A DNA stretch of 64,000 nt from Acidobacteriota bacterium (GTDB lineage Bacteria; Acidobacteriota; Blastocatellia; RBC074). Numbering within the stretch: position 1 is the stretch's first letter; each line of letters starts with the position of its first letter. Shown here piece by piece: positions 57,208-64,000 of the stretch. The stretch is taken from NCBI GenBank assembly GCA_016710075.1, contig JADJLO010000021.1, positions 1 through 64,000 of the forward strand, written 5' to 3'. Under the pieces are notes generated by a model, which saw nothing but the letters and a program-made list of their open reading frames with translations, had not been told where the DNA came from and searched no databases. A program made the translations under genes and the position numbers.

Positions 57208-58216
57208 ATGAATATACCGAACGACGCGATCAGCCGTTTTGAAGAGATACCATATTTAAGATTCGGCCACTTCCCGACTCCGATTGAAGAGTTGCCGCGC
57301 CTGCGCGAGGCCCTGGGCGGAGGGCCGAGGATCTTCATCAAGCGCGACGATTATTCGGGCGCAGGCTTTGGCGGCAACAAGGTGCGCAAGCTCGAATACG
57401 TTCTGGCGGACGCGAAAGCCGGCGGCGTCGAAATAGCCATCACCACCGGCGGCGAAAAATCCAATCATGCCCGGGTGACCGCCTCGTTGTGCGCGCGTCT
57501 GGGTATCCGCTGCATTCTCGTGCTCAATCCACCGGCTGTTTCTTGAAGGCATGAAGCCGGCGAGTCTTGTGGTGGATGAACTGGTAGGGGCTGTGATTCA
57601 CCCGGTGAGCCATCGTGATCAACGCCGGCCCGCAATGGAGGCATTAGCTCGAAAGTTGCGAAGTGAAGGTCGAAAGGTGGTAATCATTCCGCTCGGCGCT
57701 TCGATCCCGCTTGGAGCCATTGGTTTTGTCAGGGCCGTGCAGGAGACCAAGCCTCAGCTCGAACGGTCCGGAGTCAATTTCAATTATCTCTTTCATTGCA
57801 GCTCGTCGGGCGGCACACAGGCAGGTCTGGTCGCCGGATGCAGGCTCTTCGGTTTGCATGGCGTCAAGGTCATCGGCGTCAGCCCCGATGATTCCTCGGA
57901 TGCCATATCGACTGAAGTATACGGAATCACTCGCGGAATCGCCGGGATGCTCGGATTGCCGGAAGGATCACTTGATGAAGAATTGACCGTGCTCGACGAC
58001 TACGTCGGCGACGGCTATGGAATCTCAACGCCGGAATCCGACGCCGCAATCGAACTTGTAGCGAAAACTGAAGGCATCGTCCTCGACCCCGTTTACACGG
58101 CCAAAGCCATGGCCGGCCTGATCGACTGGATCACAAAAGGGAAGCTCAAGGAAACCGACAACGTACTCTTCTGGCATACCGGCGGCCAACTGGCTCTCTT
58201 CTATTCGCCGGAGTAA
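57208..58216 (+). pseudogene. D-cysteine desulfhydrase/ACC deaminase-like PLP enzyme, one frameshift
   Basis: The first part (57208-57546) has FGHFPTPIEELPRL, IFIKRDDYSGAGFGGNKVRKLEY with the PLP lysine, and TTGGEKSNHARVTA. The second (in frame through 58216) has GMKPASLVVDEL, HCSSSGGTQAGLVAG, GDGYGISTPESDAA, LDPVYTAKAMAGL and WHTGGQLALF. A break near 57530-57540 separates them. The whole of about 335 residues matches the D-cysteine desulfhydrase/ACC deaminase family. The usual GGxQSNH motif reads GGEKSNH here, so Q is replaced by K. Substrate cannot be assigned from this. Confidence 0.83.
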
Positions 58217-58225
58217 TTGTGATTC

Positions 58226-58807
58226 TCAATCCGCGGCTTCAGAAGCCGCCAGCCGCAACATCTTCTCCCGGTTCTCGACCAGATCCGACAATTCACGATA
58301 CATGTCCGGATTGACCTTCTCGGCGTAGGGCAGGATGCAGGCTCTGGTTTCATCAAGATACTTCTTTACGAATACGTGATCATGGACGAAACCGAGCGCG
58401 AAGATGTTGCTGAGTCGATCCGCGAGCTTCAACACCCTGGCTCGTGGGCTGCCGGTAAGCATGATCCGCTGCAGGTATTCGGACTTCGGTTCCCTGATCC
58501 CGTCCACAAAACGGATGGTCACCTCCATGACCAGGTCATAGACTGCCGGACCGTCCGAGTCGATATGCGTGATCTCTTCCCGGGTGACACCCGGCAGAGA
58601 GGCTGCGTCCTCAAAGAGATCGTGTATCAGCGACGCCTTGAGCAGCACCGGATCGATGATCTTGTAGTCGAGCAGAATGCCCATCGTGCTGATCTGATGC
58701 CGGAACATGTTGCTTCCTGAACGCCGCTTCACGCCGATCAGGGCCATTCCCTTGACGATGTATGGGGCCAACGTAATGCTGGCCAGGCGCTTTTCTATAT
58801 TTTCCAT
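58226..58807 (-). CDS. HD-domain protein related to alarmone hydrolases
   Basis: The 193-residue product has the HD pattern of the SpoT/RelA hydrolase domain: FRHQISTMGILL, LIHDLFEDAAS, and KLADRLSNIFAL. It lacks synthetase, TGS and ACT domains, so it would be a small hydrolase-only protein, possibly cleaving (p)ppGpp or another nucleotide (inference). It converges on the PLP enzyme gene with nine bases between stops, and it is 23 bases downstream of the sulfatase gene on the same strand. Confidence 0.75.
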   Translation of the reverse strand: MENIEKRLASITLAPYIVKGMALIGVKRRSGSNMFRHQISTMGILLDYKIIDPVLLKASLIHDLFEDAASLPGVTREEITHIDSDGPAVYDLVMEVTIRFVDGIREPKSEYLQRIMLTGSPRARVLKLADRLSNIFALGFVHDHVFVKKYLDETRACILPYAEKVNPDMYRELSDLVENREKMLRLAASEAAD

Positions 58808-58830
58808 GAGGGAATCTCCGTATGCTGGGT

Positions 58831-60214
58831 TTATTCGGAGCGTTGTAACAGTTTTTTGAGTTGTGCGACGGTCGCGGCATGTTTCTGATCGCGTGCCAGA
58901 TTGTGATATTCGCCTGCGTCGTTTTGATGATCATAAAGCTCAACGCCGCGCTCACCGCCGTCCCATTCGGTATAACGCCAGCGTTCGGTGCGCACACTGC
59001 GCCCCATCGTTTTACCGCGTGTCACCACCGTGTAGGCGGCCTCTCGGCCTTTGCCGTTGGGATTCGCCAGCAATGGTTTGAGGCTCGTCCCCGCCAGCTT
59101 GTGCGGAGCCGACAAACCTGCCAATTCAATCAGCGTCGGATATAAATCAACGAACTCAACCAATGCCGGCGAGGCTTTCCCCTTGCCTCTCGCCTTGGGC
59201 GCATAAATCATCAAGGGCGCGCGCGCTGACAATTCAAACAATGTATTCTTATTCCACCAGCCGCGTTCGCCCAGGTGATAACCGTGATCGCCGATAAAGA
59301 CTATGATGGTGTTGTCCAATAATTTGTTTTGCTCAAGGGCGTCCAGCACCTTGCCGACTTGCGCATCCATAAAGGAAACGCCCGCCAGATAAGCGCGTTT
59401 GAATTCCTTCCGTTCCTGATCGGTGAAAGCCTTGAATTGAGGGTACGCTCCTGGTGGGAGGGCGAAAGGCTCTTCCGGCGAACGGTCTGCCGGATCGCGG
59501 TGCAGCGTGATTTGATTGAGCGGATAAAGGTCAAAATACTTTTTCGGCGCAATGAACGGATCGTGCGGTTTGTGAAAGCCAACGCCGAGAAAAAGGCTCG
59601 TTGCGTTTTTCATTCAGCAGTTGCACGGCTTCAACGGCGATTTGCCCATCCGGTTGATCTTCGTCAGCGCCTTCCGCAGCCAGCCATTGACACCACTTGA
59701 GCGCGCCGCCGGTGAGGTTGCGGCCTTCGCCCTGTTTGCCAAGTGGCGTGCCTTGAAAAAATTTCATGTGCGACCAGGACAATGGGTCGGCCCAGTCCGG
59801 ATTCACTTCTTCCATCGTTCCGCCGCGATGAAAAATCTTGCCGAGGCTGGCAGTGAAATAGCCGGATTGCTTGAAAAGCTGGGGCAGTGTCACGACATCC
59901 GGCAGATTGCGGCGAAAAAACACATCATTGCCCAGCACGCGCGTTTGCTCCGGGCGCATCCCGGTCAGAAAGGAAGCCCGCGACGGATTGCACACCGGAT
60001 ATTGCACGTATGCTCTGTCAAAGCGCACGCTGCGTTTCGCCAGCCGATCAAGATTCGGCGTGTGTATGCGGCTGTTGCGAGTGCCTGCGTCAGCAGGGCG
60101 CAAATCATCAGCCACGATGAACAGGACATTCGGTTTTTTCGCCTGCGCCAACGCCGGCGCGTCGCAGGCTCCAAGGCAAATCGTAAGAAGAAAAACGCGA
60201 AAAAGTGTTTGCAT
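58831..60214 (-). pseudogene. Iduronate-2-sulfatase-like sulfatase, one frameshift
   Basis: The ATG at 60214 starts a signal peptide (MQTLFRVFLLTICLGACDAPALAQ). KPNVLFIVADDLRP and the formylglycine signature CNPSRASFLTG follow. After a break in a run of five A (plus strand 59590-59594; four restore EPFLGVGFHKPHDPF) come VFIGDHGYHLGERGWWNKNTLFE and the C-terminal subdomain with WRYTEWDGGERGVELYD. The total is about 460 residues, typical of iduronate-2-sulfatase-like enzymes common in Planctomycetes. Its wording differs from the sulfatase at 16318, so it is not a recent copy. It begins the accessory stretch of the window. Confidence 0.87.
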
Positions 60215-60609
60215 GAATTTTTTCGTTCCTCGGAAAGTGATGACAAGTGCCTGGAAGTTCAAGCGCAAGGCGAATTGCAATTCGCGCATTTCGCCGCCCG
60301 TCCGGTGGTAAGCGCCAGCGCGCGAAGCCGCGACAATCCGTGCCCCGCATGACGCAACAAATGCAACAAATAGCGATAGCCGGGAATCTTTGCGTCCCAT
60401 TCGGCTGTTTGCAAAATCGCGCCTCGCCCGGTGAGGTGTAAGGTCATGACATGATCTGTTGGCTAATTCAACCGCGCCAAAGGCGCCTGAGAAAATAACC
60501 AGCGGCTACATGCTGCCACCCGCTTTGCACTCTTGTGGGCTAGTCAAATCATAATAAAGAATATTCAGTGCGTAACATGCGTGATGTTTTATTTTTTATT
60601 TGCAATAGA
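60215..60609. other. Spacer without a confident gene
   Basis: This 395-base stretch holds a minus-strand frame (60259-60447) with GYRYLLHLLRHAGHGLSRL that I do not recognise. It may be a gene remnant. A small palindrome (GCGCCAAAGGCGC, about 60473-60485) is present. The last 60 bases are AT-rich and lead into the AbiEi gene. Confidence 0.4.
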
Positions 60610-60623
60610 TAGCATTAATGCTA
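60610..60623. promoter_or_regulatory. Perfect palindrome, candidate AbiEi operator
   Basis: TAGCATTAATGCTA is a perfect 14-bp palindrome ending four bases before the AbiEi start codon, in an AT-rich stretch likely to contain the promoter. AbiEi-type antitoxins are known to repress their own operon by binding inverted repeats, which fits this position. Confidence 0.5.
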
Positions 60624-60627
60624 ATGT

Positions 60628-61275
60628 ATGTATATGAATTACGATTCACTTGTAGGCATGGTTGGCGGGATGGAGTGCTTTGATCTGCCGTTGCTGGTTC
60701 AGGGGTTTGATGACGGGCGGGAATCGATCCGAGTGCAATTGTCGCGATGGATGAAGCAGGGGAAGGTCATTGGTTTGCGGCGGGGTGTATACACGTTGCC
60801 GGAAGCATACCGGCGAGTGACGTTGACGGCAGCGAGGCTGGCGAATCAGATCTACCGGCCGTCTTATTTGAGCGGCCTGTGGGGGTTGGGCTATTACGAT
60901 CTGATTCCGGAGAGAGTGATTTGGCTGACCAGTGTGACGCCGCGGGTTCCGCGCCATTTCGAAAATCCGTTTGGCGTTTTCGACTACCGCAATATCAAGC
61001 AGGAGTACTTTTTCGGTTATCAAGCGGTTCAATATGGAGGCCGGGAGGTTCTGGTAGCGGAGGCGGAAAAGGCGTTGCTGGACCACTGGCACCTGACTGA
61101 AGGTGAGTGGACGCCGGATCGTCTGGCGGAAATGAGATATCAGAATTTTGACCGGGTTGATGAGATAAAACTGCGGGATTATGCCGGTCGTTTCAAGAGC
61201 CCGCGGCTGGAGCGAGCAATCGGGCGATGGCTGGTTCTGGCAGTGGAAGAGGAAGAAGGAGTGGTGATGTTATGA
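60628..61275 (+). CDS. AbiEi-like antitoxin/transcriptional regulator
   Basis: The 215-residue product has an N-terminal winged-helix region (SIRVQLSRWMKQGKVIGLRRGVYTL). The C-terminal part has the AbiEi-type pattern: RPSYLSGLWGLGYYDLIPE, VIWLTSVTP, REVLVAEAEKALLDHWHL. Such type IV antitoxins repress the operon and counter the AbiEii nucleotidyltransferase toxin. The stop overlaps the next ATG (ATGA), which shows coupling. The frame is intact, unlike its partner's. Confidence 0.82.
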   Translation: MYMNYDSLVGMVGGMECFDLPLLVQGFDDGRESIRVQLSRWMKQGKVIGLRRGVYTLPEAYRRVTLTAARLANQIYRPSYLSGLWGLGYYDLIPERVIWLTSVTPRVPRHFENPFGVFDYRNIKQEYFFGYQAVQYGGREVLVAEAEKALLDHWHLTEGEWTPDRLAEMRYQNFDRVDEIKLRDYAGRFKSPRLERAIGRWLVLAVEEEEGVVML

Positions 61276-62051
61276 AGGAGCAGGCGCTGTCGCTGGCTCG
61301 CGGGGCCGGAGATCCAGGGCAGGGGCTTAACCTCTTGCGAGAGTATTTGCAGGCCCACATATTGAGATCACTTCATGAGTGCGAGGCGTTCAGGTCAGTG
61401 GCGTTTGTCGGTGGAACTGCCTTGCGTTTTCTGCATGGATTGCAACGTTTCTCGGAAGACCTGGATTTTTCTGTGGTTTGTGCGGAAGAGTATGAAGGCC
61501 GGGAATGGATGGCAAGGTGAAGCGCGATCTTACTCTCGCCGGTTTTGATCCGCTGGTGACCTGGAATGATCGCAAGGCGGTGCATCCGGGTGGATTCGAC
61601 TGGCCGGGATTTTGCGAGGCGGGGCTTTCTCCCATGCGGGGCTGTCCATCAAACTGGAGATCGACACAGTCCTCCTGCCGGAGGCTGCGACGTCGGGTCG
61701 TTACGGCATGTGACCTTTTGTTGCAGCACTACGATCTGCCTTCTCTGATGGCCGGCAAACTCCATGCGATCCTCGCCCGAAAGTATGCCAAAGGCCGGGA
61801 CTGGTACGATCTCGTGTGGTATCTGTCACAGCGTTCCCCGGTGGAACCCAACGTGGAATTGCTTCAAAATGCTCTGGATCAGACTCATGGAGATGGCAAG
61901 TTGGACGCCTGTCTGGCGAAAGCTGGTGCAGGATCGGTTGGAATCATTCGATATTAAAATCATTAGATCTGACGTCAGCCCTTTTCTGGAACGAACGCAG
62001 GATGCGGCGCTGCTGACTCGCGACAATCTGATCGACCTTTTGAGTCTGTGA
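61272..62051 (+). pseudogene. AbiEii-like nucleotidyltransferase toxin, several frameshifts
   Basis: The start at 61272 overlaps the antitoxin stop. The first part (to 61520) has SVAFVGGTALRFLHGLQRFSEDLDFSV, the GG-x-D-x-D nucleotidyltransferase motif of this family. Other frames hold VKRDLTLAGF, LSIKLEIDT, HYDLPSLMAGKLHAIL, KGRDWYDLVWYLS and the end SFDIKIIRSDVSPFLERTQD to LIDLLSL. At least four frame changes are needed. The conserved pieces remain in order, so the decay is recent or partly sequencing error. A broken toxin with a sound antitoxin is a plausible natural end state. Confidence 0.8.
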
Positions 62052-62062
62052 CGGGCAATGGT

Positions 62063-63850
62063 TTACTTTCGTATTATTTCCAATCCGATTTCTTTGAGAT
62101 AGGCGGGGATTTTCTGTATGGCATTGCGATCGTTCTTTTTCACATCATCGGGCAGTTGATCCCATTCGACAAGGTATGGAGTGATCCTGTTGCTGTCGTC
62201 TCTATCGCCCGGCCTCCAACCGCTTAGCAAGCGGTCCGCCACCCATCTGTTGTGTTCCATCTGCGCCAGCAGTTCGTCTTCTTCATCGGTGAAATAGAAA
62301 TCGCCCGATGAAGACTGGTCTGCGGGACGAGTAAGGCACCGGACGGCTCTGAGTTTGACGCTTATGTGGTCCGCCTGCTGGCGGTTCGACTCCCTGATCT
62401 CTTCAGGCAATTCATTCCAATCCACAAGATTGGGTTTTTCTTTCGGGGTGAAACCTCTGGCTGTCTGGTCGGCAACGTATTCCTCATGTACCTGTTTGGC
62501 GAGCTTGTCCAGGGTTTCATTCAGGATTATTTCGCGTCTGCAGGCCGAGTTAATGACGGGGAATTGTCTGATCCTGTCCAGATCGGGTGTGAGGGGTTTG
62601 ATTTCATCGAGCAGGGTGCTGATGCCGATATTCTGCGCCATTCTGACGATTACCTGAACATTCCATTTTTTGACATCCGGCAGGATGGTCAGTGCGCAGG
62701 AGAGTCCTTCGGCGTCATCATCGAGGCAGATATAAATTTTGTTCAATGGATGATCGGATTCGATCGACTTGAGCAATTCATCGTCGAATATTTTATCTCT
62801 TTCGACATCCTTCTGAATGAATCTCAGGTCGCAAATCTGAGGCAGTGCCGGGAATCGCAGGGCTATTTCAGACGACCGGATATCGGCCTCACGGTCGATG
62901 ATGGTGATCCTCAATTTTCTGCCGCCGGCATAATGGCCAATCCTTGCAGCCTGCAGCAGGACGCTGCCGCCTAGCTGTCCAAGGCCGATGATGAGGATAT
63001 GAATCTGGCTGCCGGCATTGACATCAACTTCGGGCGGAAATTTGTCAAGAATCTCGCGGGCGCAGTTTTCAAAGGTGTTGAAGAACCTGAGTCTGAAATT
63101 ATGATCTTTATGCTCGAATGTTTGACCGCGGCCGAATAGTCTCCTCAGTTTTTCATCGACAATGTGGACATAACAATCGAGCTGCTCGTCCGGCGATCCA
63201 TTGAGCTGAGAATTCCCGGCTTTCCATCGTTCTCTCATCAGATTATGCGCCTGGCCCGAGATTTCAGAATTGATTCCGTCATCTCCACAAATAGCAATGA
63301 TGCATCTGGCATAGGCTGCGCGAGCCATTTTGAGCATCGCCGGATCGGTGGCGTTGCCGGTCAGGACGATCGCCCCAAGATCACGGCATGTATTAATGAC
63401 TTCATTCGATTCGTTGAGTTCAATGACGACGACACGGTCGCCGTTGTCGATGAAGTCTTTAACCAGTTGAAACCCCTGCCGGCCAAGCCCGCAAATGACC
63501 ACATGCTTTTTGAGCCGGCCGAGTCTGACCAACAATAGTTGATCCTGAAAAAGAGAGGCGACAGTGATGATCGTCGTATAGATCGCCACGCCCGGCGCCA
63601 AAAACATGGCAAGCTGATACTGCCAGGCGATCGGAGGTTCCGATGCGAGATTCTCTTCAAGAACGAACAATTGAAGGGCTCTGTAGAACGGCTCAAAAAC
63701 CGAATGATGATGCTGGATTGCATGTAATTGTCTGAATGATCCCCAGACCCCGAGTGCATAGGCCGTGAGCCATAACAATCCAATGATCAACCATCGATGT
63801 CTTCTCAGCAGGGCTGACATGTTTATTGCGAATTTGGATCTGGTCTTCAT
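62063..63850 (-). CDS. Membrane protein with two TrkA-N domains and a RyR domain
   Basis: The ATG at 63850 has AAGGAG nine bases upstream and gives 595 residues. Two membrane helices (about 20-39 and 79-101) are followed by a first Rossmann domain (VVICGLGRQGFQLV, then VVVIELNESNEV). A second begins HILIIGLGQLGGSVLL near 283. The C-terminal region (about 475-590) resembles a RyR domain: MEHNRWVADRLLSGWRPGD and TPYLVEWDQLPDDVKKNDR, with a partial copy LVDWNELPEEIRESNRQ before it. TrkA-N/RCK domains bind NAD(H) or nucleotides and gate channels. No TVGYG-like selectivity filter is visible, so a potassium channel is not shown. It could be a nucleotide-gated membrane effector (inference). Confidence 0.8.
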   Translation of the reverse strand: MKTRSKFAINMSALLRRHRWLIIGLLWLTAYALGVWGSFRQLHAIQHHHSVFEPFYRALQLFVLEENLASEPPIAWQYQLAMFLAPGVAIYTTIITVASLFQDQLLLVRLGRLKKHVVICGLGRQGFQLVKDFIDNGDRVVVIELNESNEVINTCRDLGAIVLTGNATDPAMLKMARAAYARCIIAICGDDGINSEISGQAHNLMRERWKAGNSQLNGSPDEQLDCYVHIVDEKLRRLFGRGQTFEHKDHNFRLRFFNTFENCAREILDKFPPEVDVNAGSQIHILIIGLGQLGGSVLLQAARIGHYAGGRKLRITIIDREADIRSSEIALRFPALPQICDLRFIQKDVERDKIFDDELLKSIESDHPLNKIYICLDDDAEGLSCALTILPDVKKWNVQVIVRMAQNIGISTLLDEIKPLTPDLDRIRQFPVINSACRREIILNETLDKLAKQVHEEYVADQTARGFTPKEKPNLVDWNELPEEIRESNRQQADHISVKLRAVRCLTRPADQSSSGDFYFTDEEDELLAQMEHNRWVADRLLSGWRPGDRDDSNRITPYLVEWDQLPDDVKKNDRNAIQKIPAYLKEIGLEIIRK

Positions 63851-64000
63851 CTGATACAGCTCCTTACGGCGCACAAGAGAGACAATGACCGGAGCATTAA
63901 ACATCAGGCTCACGCAGAAGCGGGCGAGAAGCAATTGATAACATTCAAGTTTTATTTGTACAATCGCCGGCGGACTTATTTCATTTCAATTTCCGGAATT
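63851..64000. other. Upstream region of the RyR protein gene
   Basis: The ribosome site of the minus-strand gene lies at about 63860-63865. The remaining bases to the window edge are AT-rich. No gene is recognised. Confidence 0.3.

Noticed and set aside
60259..60447. Minus-strand frame upstream of AbiEi as a gene
   Set aside because: Sixty-two residues, no ribosome site and no recognised family; it could be a remnant but cannot be supported as a gene.
62063..63850. Classical TrkA/Kch potassium channel
   Set aside because: Two helices and TrkA-N domains are present, but no TVGYG-like filter is visible between the helices and a RyR domain is attached, so the simple channel label is not supported.

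Overview
The window looks like chromosomal DNA of an Acidobacteriota member (inference). The main pointers are a TIGR03437-type domain (described from Solibacter and relatives) fused to CHRD and DUF1800 domains at 43224-46043 with a DUF1501 partner; two large TPR-bearing Ser/Thr kinases, one paired with a TIGR02999-like ECF sigma factor; and many secreted sulfatases and peptidases. No 16S gene is present, so placement rests on gene content only.

Layout. 1-2111: a decayed IS1182-family element inserted in a short stem-loop. 2112-4285: a TlpA-fold protein without its cysteines, a beta/gamma-crystallin-like protein and a hypothetical. 4571-8790: ECF sigma, Ser/Thr kinase-TPR, and two small proteins that share a domain. 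8772-16139 (minus strand): purine genes purF, purM and purN interleaved with a ComEC-like MBL hydrolase, a DUF3006 protein, an S9 peptidase and a Dabb protein. 16318-25617: sulfatase, SDR, aldehyde dehydrogenase, a large PcRGLX/YetA-like carbohydrate-active protein, and an exosortase-EpsI pair. 25699-31559: fabI, then a conserved information-processing block (recR, ybaB, dnaX, SRP RNA, two tRNA-Ser, tadA) in the order known from Bacillus. 31875-41678: M20 peptidase, M24 aminopeptidase P, mqnC (futalosine menaquinone pathway) and a divergent gltB-like glutamate synthase. 41849-46043: DUF1501/DUF1800 pair. 46694-53244: nitrogen module glnD, amt and glnK, followed by a structured leader and a porin. 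53480-58807: threonine dehydratase-like, second Ser/Thr kinase, D-cysteine desulfhydrase/ACC deaminase-like and an HD hydrolase. 58831-63850: accessory region with a second sulfatase, an AbiE-type toxin-antitoxin pair (toxin broken) and a membrane protein joining two TrkA-N domains to a RyR domain.

Two features run across the whole window. First, intergenic spaces carry at least four families of compound inverted repeats. Family A (core GATTACGAAACAGACGAAAT, about ten copies) is the most striking; families B (AAAGTTTAAAGT-like 7-mers), C (AGAATGC 7-mers) and D (GCATGGAGTTCCGCCTTCAG) share the plan of a short unit, often tandem, facing its reverse complement across a spacer. Some copies extend into gene 3' ends. 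Second, about ten otherwise conserved genes are split by single-base indels, several in homopolymer runs. This pattern fits sequencing or assembly error better than gene decay, so the predicted proteins at those loci should be read as repaired composites.
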